DNA of 6,291 nucleotides from Candidatus Wildermuthbacteria bacterium RIFCSPHIGHO2_12_FULL_40_12 (lineage in GTDB: Bacteria > Patescibacteriota > Minisyncoccia > Minisyncoccales > 2-12-FULL-40-12). Position numbers and translations under genes: made by a program. Shown piece after piece: positions 1 to 5,407 of the stretch. Position 1 is the first letter of the stretch; each line of letters starts with the position of its first letter. The stretch lies in NCBI GenBank assembly GCA_001823315.1, contig MHUC01000016.1:6188-12478 (forward strand). Direction: 5' to 3'. The notes beneath the pieces were generated by a model. It was not told where the DNA came from. It worked only from the letters and a program-made list of their open reading frames with translations, and did no database searches.

Positions 1-21
1 GAGGGGGTATGATGGATACAT
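1..21 (+). promoter_or_regulatory. Partial CsoR-type operator overlapping a -10 box
   Basis: The window opens with GGGGGTATGATGG (positions 3-15). This resembles the right half of known CsoR operators, such as the Bacillus subtilis copZA site, which from memory contains GGGGGTATGG. The left half would lie outside the window. TATGAT at 8-13 matches five of six bases of the -10 consensus and ends 8 bases before the csoR ATG, so transcription would start at or next to the start codon. Repressor bound here would cover the -10 element, consistent with autoregulated copper-inducible expression. The -35 region is not visible, and the operator call rests on half a site. Confidence 0.5.
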
Positions 22-291
22 ATGAAGACAGAACAAAAGAAAAAACTAATCAGAAGGTTGAAAATCATTGAAGGTCAGACAAGGGGTTTGCAGAGCATGA
101 TAGATCAAGGAACTTATTGTGTAGACGTTATTACGCAGACATCGGCTATCAAGCAGGCGCTTTCTGTGGTAGAAGACGCTTTATTGAAAAACCATCTTTC
201 TACTTGCGTTGTTAATCAGATCAGGAAGGGAAAGAGTAAGCAGCCGATCGGTGAGATATTAAAGGTGTATAAGCTTTCGCGAAAACGTTAA
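22..291 (+). CDS. csoR: CsoR-family copper-sensing transcriptional repressor
   Basis: An 89-residue all-helical regulator of the CsoR/RcnR/FrmR family (DUF156), the usual length for the family. These proteins bind operator DNA as tetramers in the cytosol and release it when Cu(I) binds. The Cu(I) ligand pattern is complete: Cys33, His58 and Cys62, with the same spacing as Cys36, His61 and Cys65 of Mycobacterium tuberculosis CsoR. The second-shell residues Tyr32 and Glu78 also line up with Tyr35 and Glu81, which favours copper over nickel or formaldehyde sensing. The N-terminal stretch with Arg21-Gly22-Leu23 is typical of the family. An in-frame stop at 10-12 and the absence of another start codon make the ATG at 22 the only reasonable start. 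It heads the copper operon, 17 bases before the cupredoxin gene and upstream of copA, its expected target. Confidence 0.93.
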   Translation: MKTEQKKKLIRRLKIIEGQTRGLQSMIDQGTYCVDVITQTSAIKQALSVVEDALLKNHLSTCVVNQIRKGKSKQPIGEILKVYKLSRKR

Positions 292-308
292 TTTCATGTC
301 TTATTGCT

Positions 309-683
309 ATGGATAAAATCTTGGTAACAATTTTTGGCATATTCGGCATCGCTTTCACGTATTGGTTTTTTCTTATGAAAAAAGAAAAAGCGCTGGTTGT
401 TGATGCAGCAGATTCAATAAATTCATTGCAAGTAGACATTATTGTTGACGGCGGTTATTCCCCGGAAGTTATCTCCATTCCAAAAGGCAAAACCACAAAA
501 ATAAGTTTTCTGCGTAAAGATCCTAATAGCTGCCTGGAGGAAATCGTTATAAGTGATTTTAAAATTCGCAAACACCTGCCGCTTAATCAGAAAATTACAA
601 TTGAATTAACCCCGCAAAAAAGCGGAGAGTTTAATTTTACTTGCGGTATGAATATGTTTCACGGCAAGATTATAGTTCAATAA
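309..683 (+). CDS. Membrane-anchored cupredoxin-like copper-binding protein
   Basis: A 124-residue protein with one N-terminal membrane segment (about residues 3-23), followed by a basic/acidic linker and a single cupredoxin-type beta-sandwich domain (about 40-124). The end of the domain carries the likely metal site: Cys112-Gly-Met114-Asn-Met116-Phe-His118, with Cys75 in a preceding loop (DPNSC). This Cys...CGMNMxxG pattern is characteristic of small cupredoxin domains found beside, or fused to, Cu(I) P-type ATPases; it is not the classical His-Cys-His-Met blue-copper arrangement. The domain is probably outside the membrane, where it could accept or buffer copper exported by CopA. It starts 17 bases after csoR with no Shine-Dalgarno motif and is presumably co-transcribed. 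The ATG at 309 is chosen because it retains the whole membrane anchor. Family assignment is confident; electron transfer versus copper storage cannot be decided. Confidence 0.82.
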   Translation: MDKILVTIFGIFGIAFTYWFFLMKKEKALVVDAADSINSLQVDIIVDGGYSPEVISIPKGKTTKISFLRKDPNSCLEEIVISDFKIRKHLPLNQKITIELTPQKSGEFNFTCGMNMFHGKIIVQ

Positions 684-746
684 TAACGAGCGAAAACCTA
701 CACGCCAATTTTATAAATGGTGAGTGGTTTTAGTTTTTAAAAGTAA
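684..746 (+). promoter_or_regulatory. Intergenic gap with weak promoter-like box before copA
   Basis: This 63-base AT-rich gap contains TATAAA at 712-717, a five-of-six match to the -10 consensus, 29 bases before the copA ATG. No convincing -35 box, CsoR-like GGGGTAT motif, hairpin or Shine-Dalgarno sequence is visible. A secondary promoter for copA is possible, but read-through from the csoR promoter would be enough. An in-frame TAA at 744-746 directly abuts the copA ATG and fixes that start. Confidence 0.25.
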
Positions 747-3008
747 ATGTCATTAAACAGAAAAACATTTTCAATCAGGGGTATGCATTGCGCCTCGTGC
801 GTGATGACCATAGAAAGGGCATTGAAAAAGATTGATGGAGTGTCGGACGCGATAGTTAACTTGGCTACGGCAAAAGCGACGGTTGAGTACAATCCAGCAA
901 TCGTTGACGATAATCATTTATTTTCGGCAGTGGCTAATGTTGGTTATCAGGCAATGATAAACGAAGAATTGAAGTCCGAGGATGAAACGAAAAGAGAAGA
1001 TGATAAAGAACTTGGTCGTTTACGCGTAAAAGTTGTTATTAGTTTGTTTTTGGGCTTTTTGATTGTTTGGGGTAGCTTCCCGGGGCTTATGAATACTGCG
1101 CCAATAATTTTACAGAATTTTATGGTTCAGCTTTTACTTGCCACCCCGGTGCAGTTTTGGGCGGGGTGGAGTTTTTACAGGGCGGCTTTTTCCGCTTTAA
1201 AACATCGTACCGCCAATATGGATACTTTGGTGATAATCGGCACTACCGTCGCTTACGGTTATTCCGTCATTGTCACGATTTTCCCGCGCGTCGTTGAGAG
1301 TATCGGCATTACGCCTTTGCCGTATTTTGATGTTGCCACGATCATTATCGGGTTAATTTTGCTCGGCCGTTATTTTGAGGCGAAAGCAAAAGCGGGAACT
1401 TCCCAAGCTATTAGGAAGCTGATTGGTTTACAGGCGAAGACGGCCAGGGTGATTCGAGACGGAAAAGAAATTGATATTCCCATTAATCAGGTAGCCGCTG
1501 GAGACATTATACGAGTGCGTCCGGGAGAGAAAATTCCCGTAGACGGAATCATTGAAGAAGGCGAGTCCAGTATTGATGAGTCAATGGTAACCGGAGAAAG
1601 TATGCCGGTGGATAAAGCCAAAGGAGATATAATAGTGGGGGCAACCATAAACAAAACAGGCAGTTTTACGTTTAAAGCGACAAAGGTGGGCCAGGAGACA
1701 ATGCTTGCTCAAATAATCAAATTGGTGCAGGAAGCGCAAGGCAGTAAAGCCCCTATTCAACGGTTAGCCGATTTGGTTTCTTCTTATTTTGTGCCAGCCG
1801 TCATTATGCTTGCTATTTTGACTTTTGTTGTCTGGTATGATTTTGGTCCGGATCCAGCGTTAACGTTTGCGATTCTGAATACCGTTGCCGTGCTTATTAT
1901 CGCTTGTCCTTGCGCCATGGGGTTAGCCACTCCCACTGCCATTATGGTGGGGACTGGCAAGGGGGCGGAAAACGGTATCTTGATTAAAGACGCGGAGAGC
2001 TTGGAAACCGCCCATAAAATCAATACTATTATTTTTGACAAAACCGGAACGCTTACAAAGGGCAGGCCTGAAGTTACAGATATTATATTAGTCCAAAACT
2101 TAAATCTAAAAAGTAAAAACGAAAATTCGGGATTAAGCCAGAATCAAGCGTTAATCTTAGCGGCGTCTATCGAGAAAGGTTCGGAACATTCTTTAGCAGA
2201 AGCGATTGTGAACGAATCAAGGAAGCGAAATCTGGCATTTTTAACCGTTAGTCAATTTAGGGCAATTCCAGGGCAGGGAGTGGAGGGTGTTGTTGATGGT
2301 AAACGAGTGGCGTTGGGGAACAGGCGATTCATGGAAAAAGAAAACATTACCTTGGTTTCGACGCAGGCAGGCATCGAAAGATTAGAGAATGAAGGTAAAA
2401 CCGTTATGATGCTTGTTTTTGACGGTAAGTTGGTCGCCTTGATTGCGGTTGCCGATACTCTTAAAGAAACGGCGTTGAGCGCGGTGAAGCAATTACAAAA
2501 GTTTGGCATTGAAGTGGCAATGATTACTGGAGATAATCAGCGCACCGCTTCTTCCATTGCCCGCAAAGTCGGTATTAACAGAGTGCTTGCCGAAGTGCTT
2601 CCCGATCAGAAAGAAGCAGAAGTGAAAAAAATCCAAGCCGAAGGCAAAATAGTCGCCATGGTTGGTGATGGGATCAATGATGCGCCAGCTTTAGCCGCCG
2701 CCAATGTCGGCATTGCTATGGCAACGGGTACCGATGTCGCCATTGAATCGGCAGGCATTACCTTATTGCACGGCGACATATCTAAGGTGGTCAAAGCGGT
2801 GCTTCTGTCAAAAGCTACGATGCGCGGGATCAAGCAGAATCTTTTCTGGGCGTTTATATATAATATTATTGGCATTCCGATTGCCGCCGGCATATTTTAT
2901 CCTATATTCGGCTGGTTGCTGAATCCTGTCTTGGCCGCGATGGCGATGGCTTTTTCAAGCATATCCGTAGTTCTCAATTCTCTTAGGATTAGCGCAAATA
3001 AGCTATAA
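747..3008 (+). CDS. copA: Cu(I)-exporting P1B-type ATPase CopA
   Basis: A 753-residue heavy-metal P-type ATPase of normal length that uses ATP to pump Cu(I) out of the cytosol. An N-terminal metal-binding domain (about residues 8-70) carries GMHCASC with Cys15 and Cys18. Eight membrane segments are evident, four before the actuator domain, with TM5 starting near 347. The actuator motif TGE is at 282-284, CPC in TM6 at 387-389, the phosphorylated Asp431 in DKTGTLT, and GDGIND at 640-645. TM7 has Tyr705-Asn706, and TM8 has Met734 and Ser738 in MAFSS. CPC plus YN plus MxxSS defines the P1B-1 Cu(I)/Ag(I) subgroup, distinguishing it from Zn/Cd or Co pumps. One oddity is that the nucleotide-binding HP motif reads SEHSLAEA: His481 is kept but the usual Pro is Ser482. 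The ATG at 747 follows an in-frame stop immediately, so the start is unambiguous. Location after csoR and the cupredoxin gene supports copper efflux. Confidence 0.96.
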   Translation: MSLNRKTFSIRGMHCASCVMTIERALKKIDGVSDAIVNLATAKATVEYNPAIVDDNHLFSAVANVGYQAMINEELKSEDETKREDDKELGRLRVKVVISLFLGFLIVWGSFPGLMNTAPIILQNFMVQLLLATPVQFWAGWSFYRAAFSALKHRTANMDTLVIIGTTVAYGYSVIVTIFPRVVESIGITPLPYFDVATIIIGLILLGRYFEAKAKAGTSQAIRKLIGLQAKTARVIRDGKEIDIPINQVAAGDIIRVRPGEKIPVDGIIEEGESSIDESMVTGESMPVDKAKGDIIVGATINKTGSFTFKATKVGQETMLAQIIKLVQEAQGSKAPIQRLADLVSSYFVPAVIMLAILTFVVWYDFGPDPALTFAILNTVAVLIIACPCAMGLATPTAIMVGTGKGAENGILIKDAESLETAHKINTIIFDKTGTLTKGRPEVTDIILVQNLNLKSKNENSGLSQNQALILAASIEKGSEHSLAEAIVNESRKRNLAFLTVSQFRAIPGQGVEGVVDGKRVALGNRRFMEKENITLVSTQAGIERLENEGKTVMMLVFDGKLVALIAVADTLKETALSAVKQLQKFGIEVAMITGDNQRTASSIARKVGINRVLAEVLPDQKEAEVKKIQAEGKIVAMVGDGINDAPALAAANVGIAMATGTDVAIESAGITLLHGDISKVVKAVLLSKATMRGIKQNLFWAFIYNIIGIPIAAGIFYPIFGWLLNPVLAAMAMAFSSISVVLNSLRISANKL

Positions 3009-3011
3009 ATA

Positions 3012-3020
3012 TGCTATACT
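3012..3020 (+). promoter_or_regulatory. Extended -10 promoter, likely leaderless
   Basis: TGCTATACT is an extended -10 element (TG-n-TATACT, five of six bases in the hexamer). It lies in the 20 bases between the copA stop and the next ATG. The hexamer ends 8 bases before that ATG, so transcription would begin at or within two bases of the start codon and give a leaderless mRNA. No good -35 is present at the expected spacing inside the end of copA, which an extended -10 can tolerate. Confidence 0.5.
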
Positions 3021-3028
3021 AATTTAAT

Positions 3029-3442
3029 ATGAAAATTTTGTTTAAAATTTTACTTTCCGTCAGTTTCATCGGTATTGCGATATTTGGTATTTTCGCTATG
3101 AGTCATAATGATATGAGAGATCATGATGGCGGTTGTTTTGCCGCGATAACCAAAGGCATCGATTGCCCTCAAACAATAAATCCTGTTGCTTTTGCGTTTT
3201 TTCATCTTAATATATTTAAAGATTTTTCTTTGGCTGTTTTCAACTACAATACCGCCGCCACGATACTATTCGCGCTAACTTTGTTTTTTTTGGCTGGCTT
3301 TCTTGTTTCCTCGCCGCCAATTTTCAGTTTTACGCGGTATAACTCATTTCGTTTTTGGCTGAAGCACTGTTTTATTTCGTCTCGATCGAAAAAGCTCGTC
3401 CATTGGTTGGTGCTTCACGAGAACAGTCCAACTATTCTTTAG
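3029..3442 (+). CDS. Small membrane protein with His/Asp/Cys-containing loop, function unknown
   Basis: A 137-residue protein that I cannot assign to a named family. It has two hydrophobic membrane segments (about residues 4-24 and 76-95). Between them is a loop that begins with SHNDMRDHDGGC and continues to Cys46-Pro47. Residues His26, His32, Asp28, Asp31, Asp33, Cys36, Cys46 and Met29 are potential metal ligands, or the two cysteines could form a disulfide. The start is basic (MKILFK), favouring an extracytoplasmic loop and both termini inside. The C-terminal tail (100-137) is basic and aromatic with Cys114. It begins 20 bases after copA and is followed by two hairpins, so it appears to be the last gene of the copper operon, although it may also have its own promoter. 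A role in copper binding or CopA assistance is inferred from position and loop composition only. The coding frame is well supported by membrane architecture. Confidence 0.7.
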   Translation: MKILFKILLSVSFIGIAIFGIFAMSHNDMRDHDGGCFAAITKGIDCPQTINPVAFAFFHLNIFKDFSLAVFNYNTAATILFALTLFFLAGFLVSSPPIFSFTRYNSFRFWLKHCFISSRSKKLVHWLVLHENSPTIL

Positions 3443-3495
3443 ACGCTGACACAAGGCCAAGGCGAGTCGAGTCGGTTTTGCGTCACGCGTCTTTT
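3441..3495 (+). terminator. Long imperfect hairpin with trailing T run
   Basis: AGACGCTGAC at 3441-3450 pairs with GTCA at 3482-3485 and GCGTCT at 3487-3492, leaving C3486 bulged. The stem continues inward after one A/C mismatch, with CAAGGCC (3452-3458) against GGTTTTG (3474-3480) including two G-U wobbles, around a 15-base loop. TTTT at 3492-3495 follows. The wobbles hold only in + strand RNA, so the structure belongs to the transcript of the preceding gene, whose stop codon overlaps the stem base. It is probably a terminator or 3' stabilising structure; the long loop and short T run keep confidence moderate. Confidence 0.45.
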
Positions 3496-3523
3496 ATCCC
3501 TTAGCAAGGGATTTCTTTCGTTT
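3496..3523 (+). terminator. Rho-independent terminator
   Basis: ATCCCTT (3496-3502) and AAGGGAT (3506-3512) form a perfect 7-base-pair stem with a three-base AGC loop, followed by the T-rich tail TTCTTTCGTTT. This is a short but recognisable intrinsic terminator on the + strand. It lies just after the longer hairpin and separates the copper operon from the DUF1573 gene. Confidence 0.6.
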
Positions 3524-3543
3524 AATTTTGCTAAAGATTTGTG

Positions 3544-3549
3544 AATAAT
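3544..3549 (+). promoter_or_regulatory. -10 box for the DUF1573-ccdA operon, likely leaderless
   Basis: AATAAT matches five of six bases of TATAAT and ends 5 bases before the ATG at 3555. This would place the transcription start at the start codon. It follows directly after the terminator, where a new promoter is needed. The hexamer 17 bases upstream (TTTAAT, 3521-3526) is a poor -35, so this is a tentative call in AT-rich sequence. Confidence 0.35.
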
Positions 3550-3554
3550 ATATT

Positions 3555-4076
3555 ATGTCTAAAAATAACTCTAAAAAAATCAACAGTACCGTTATCGGAG
3601 TTATCGTGGCAATTGTGGTGCTTGGCGGTATTATCTGGATTGCGCAGCCGGGCTCTGACAATAAGGTCGCGTCTTCGTCTGGCAGAAGCAATGGGGTACT
3701 CGTGGTTGAAGGAGAAAATAGCTATGATTTTGGTTCTGTATCTATGGCGGCTGGCAAAGTGAAGAATGCGTTTAAAATAAAAAACACCGGAGCCGAAGCG
3801 GTAACTATCAGTAAAATGTACACTTCCTGCATGTGTACAACCGCTGTGCTTGAGGTTGGGAAAAAGAAACTTGGACCCTTTGGCATGCCCGGACACGGAG
3901 CCGTCCCGTCAATCAACCAGATTGTTAATCCCAGCGAAGAAGCGTTAGTTGAGGTGATTTTTGACCCGGCGGCTCATGGACCTGCTGGCGTTGGCAGTAT
4001 TCAAAGAGTGGTAACCATAGAGAATAACGCTGGAGAGCCGATCGAGCTTCAGTTTACCGCTATGGTTACGCCATAA
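3555..4076 (+). CDS. Membrane-anchored DUF1573 protein with CxC motif
   Basis: A 173-residue protein with a short basic N-terminus, one membrane segment (about residues 12-30), a Ser-rich linker, and a DUF1573 immunoglobulin-like beta domain (about 50-171). Family hallmarks are YDFGSV at 57-62, FKIKNTG at 73-79, and TSCMCTTA with Cys92-x-Cys94. A GPFGMPGHG segment (107-115) follows; its Met111 and His114 could also contact metal. DUF1573 has no firmly established biochemical role. The CxC pair suggests a redox-active thiol or soft-metal site outside the membrane. The CcdA-like gene starts only 6 bases downstream, so the two are almost certainly co-transcribed. The CxC motif is therefore a plausible recipient of CcdA-delivered electrons, which is inference. 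The ATG at 3555 retains the anchor. Confidence 0.85.
   Translation: MSKNNSKKINSTVIGVIVAIVVLGGIIWIAQPGSDNKVASSSGRSNGVLVVEGENSYDFGSVSMAAGKVKNAFKIKNTGAEAVTISKMYTSCMCTTAVLEVGKKKLGPFGMPGHGAVPSINQIVNPSEEALVEVIFDPAAHGPAGVGSIQRVVTIENNAGEPIELQFTAMVTP
3817..3839 (+). repeat. Perfect inverted repeat inside the DUF1573 gene
   Basis: TGTACAC (3817-3823) and GTGTACA (3833-3839) form a perfect 7-base-pair inverted repeat around a 9-base loop. It lies on the codons for the Tyr-Thr-Ser-Cys-Met-Cys-Thr motif. Most likely it reflects chance codon choice in the Cys motif. A regulatory role, such as an RNA hairpin or a protein-binding palindrome, cannot be shown. Confidence 0.35.
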
Positions 4077-4082
4077 AATCGT

Positions 4083-4865
4083 ATGACTAAAAGATTGATA
4101 GCTTTAATTGTTTTCGCTGCTCTGCTTTTCGGGTTGGTCATTTTCTTTAAAGCGGGCAATATCGGCACAGCCGCTCTTTGGAGTTTAAGCTCGGAAGGGA
4201 AATGGCTCTTGCCTCTTATTGGCGTTGCGGCGCTAATCGATAGTATCAATCCTTGCGCCTTCGGAATCTTGCTTCTTACCATTGCTTTTCTGTTTTCTCT
4301 TGGCAAGTCGAGATCCGGCATTCTCAAAATAGGAGGCGTTTATGTTCTTGGACTCTTGACGGTTTATATCTTGATAGGCCTTGGCATCCTTCAGGCGCTT
4401 CATATCTTTAACACGCCGCATTTCATGGCTAAAGCGGGAGCTTTTCTCTTAATTGTTTTGGGCGGGATCAATGTTCTCAACGAATTTTTTCCGTCGTTTC
4501 CAATCAAATTACGCATTCCGCAGTTCGCGCATCGCAAGATGTCAGAGCTTATGGAAAAAGCTTCTCTTCCGACCGCGTTTCTATTGGGCGCGCTGGTGGG
4601 TTTATGCGAATTCCCGTGCACCGGAGGGCCTTATCTTATGGTGATCGGATTATTGCACGATCAAGGAACCTATCTTGAAGGAGTGGGTTATCTTTTGCTT
4701 TATAACCTGATTTTCATTTTGCCCTTGGTAGTGATTTTACTGATTGCCAGCGACAACGCGCTGATTGAAAAAGTGCAAAGCTGGAGAAAGGTCCAAACAA
4801 GAAAGATGCGATTTTTTGGAGGGATTGCTATGATTGTTTTGGGAGTCGCTATATTCTTCCTTTAA
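4083..4865 (+). CDS. CcdA/DsbD-like transmembrane thiol electron carrier
   Basis: A 260-residue polytopic membrane protein related to the CcdA and DsbD membrane domain, which passes electrons from cytosolic thioredoxin across the membrane to extracytoplasmic thiols. Hydrophobic segments lie at about 5-22, 42-72, 84-104, 116-132, 164-191, 201-222 and 244-260, one more than the six of typical CcdA. The two pseudo-symmetric halves each carry the diagnostic motif: Asn56-Pro57-Cys58 in the first and Pro178-Cys179-Thr-Gly-Gly-Pro183 in the second. Cys58 and Cys179 would be the redox pair; Cys175 is an additional cysteine. It lies 6 bases after the DUF1573 gene and 4 bases before the next gene. No CxxCH haem-binding motif occurs in any protein of the window, so cytochrome c maturation is not supported here. 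Reduction of thiols in neighbouring proteins is more likely. The exact subfamily is uncertain. Confidence 0.85.
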   Translation: MTKRLIALIVFAALLFGLVIFFKAGNIGTAALWSLSSEGKWLLPLIGVAALIDSINPCAFGILLLTIAFLFSLGKSRSGILKIGGVYVLGLLTVYILIGLGILQALHIFNTPHFMAKAGAFLLIVLGGINVLNEFFPSFPIKLRIPQFAHRKMSELMEKASLPTAFLLGALVGLCEFPCTGGPYLMVIGLLHDQGTYLEGVGYLLLYNLIFILPLVVILLIASDNALIEKVQSWRKVQTRKMRFFGGIAMIVLGVAIFFL

Positions 4866-4869
4866 TTTT

Positions 4870-5346
4870 ATGCCTATTGTTATTGCAACGGTGTCAATAT
4901 TCTTGATTGCCGGTCTGGTAGTGTTTTTCAGCCGGTTTTTGCCGTTCAAGATTTGTCCGGTTTGCGCCGGAAGTTTTGGCACTTGGCTCTGGATGCTTAT
5001 TGTCAGGTCCTTGGGTTATAGCGTCGACCCGATAATCCTGGCAATACTTATGGGCGGATCGATTGTTGGCATTGCGTATCAGATCGAGAAACTTCCTGGT
5101 TTCTCCAGGAGTTCAGCGGCTAAATTGCGTTTCTGGAAAATGCTTTTTGTCCCGTTGGGCTTCATCGCGGTTTATAGCGCGGTTTTGTCTTGGTGGATAA
5201 TGTTTGTTGCTATGATCATTCTTTTGGTTGCGTTAACATTGGTTTTTGCCAGAGAAAACCATTCAGCAAGCAGTAGCAAAGAACCTGTCTCCGAATCGCG
5301 CCAAATCACAGAAGGATTAGAGGAAAAAATGAAAAATTGTTGCTGA
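4870..5346 (+). CDS. Small membrane protein with CPVC motif and Cys-Cys C-terminus, function unknown
   Basis: A 158-residue protein with no family I can name. Membrane segments lie at about residues 4-22, 35-46 (short), 54-70, 89-106 and 108-127. Right after the first segment is KICPVCAG with Cys29-Pro-Val-Cys32, a CxxC motif of the kind used for thiol redox or metal binding. The hydrophilic tail (128-158) ends in EEKMKNCC, so the last two residues are Cys157-Cys158. An alternative ATG at 4834 would overlap the CcdA-like gene by 32 bases and add a non-membrane extension. The ATG at 4870, 4 bases after that gene's stop, is preferred. Translational coupling with the CcdA-like gene suggests a shared pathway: CPVC may exchange electrons with it, and the terminal CC may bind copper or be a redox end. 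This is inference. Confidence 0.75.
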   Translation: MPIVIATVSIFLIAGLVVFFSRFLPFKICPVCAGSFGTWLWMLIVRSLGYSVDPIILAILMGGSIVGIAYQIEKLPGFSRSSAAKLRFWKMLFVPLGFIAVYSAVLSWWIMFVAMIILLVALTLVFARENHSASSSKEPVSESRQITEGLEEKMKNCC

Positions 5347-5368
5347 TTCTACCGAGCAAGACCGTAAG

Positions 5369-5400
5369 TTGACGCTATCATAATAAAAATTAATTAAATT
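5369..5400 (+). promoter_or_regulatory. Possible promoter before the last gene
   Basis: TTGACG (5369-5374) matches five of six bases of the -35 consensus in the 61-base gap before the ATG at 5408. TAAATT (5395-5400) is a weak -10, 20 bases downstream and 7 before the ATG, which would give a leaderless transcript. CATAAT (5379-5384) is a better hexamer but too close to this -35. No Shine-Dalgarno sequence or terminator hairpin is seen in the gap, so read-through from the preceding operon is also possible. Confidence 0.3.
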
Positions 5401-5407
5401 TAAGACT

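Noticed and set aside
717..740. Seven-codon reading frame (ATG GTG ... TAA) just before copA
   Set aside because: Too short, with no Cys or other attenuation-like feature and no hairpin around it. It also overlaps the TATAAA box and is probably chance.
774..786. GGGGTATG inside copA resembling a CsoR half-site
   Set aside because: It is explained by the codons for the conserved Gly-Met-His of the metal-binding motif and has no inverted partner.
4834..4869. Upstream ATG extending the CPVC protein by 12 residues
   Set aside because: It would overlap the CcdA-like gene by 32 bases and place a polar segment before the first membrane helix. The ATG at 4870, just after the upstream stop, fits better.
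5090..5113. Hairpin inside the CPVC gene (AACT-CCTGG / CCAGG-AGTT with one bulged T)
   Set aside because: It lies in the middle of a good coding frame, has no T run, and is of a size expected by chance.
5344..5367. Possible TGA recoding as glycine (as in Gracilibacteria or Absconditabacteria)
   Set aside because: No TGA occurs inside any gene. Reading through the only terminal TGA adds just eight residues before TAA, so TGA is used as a stop here.
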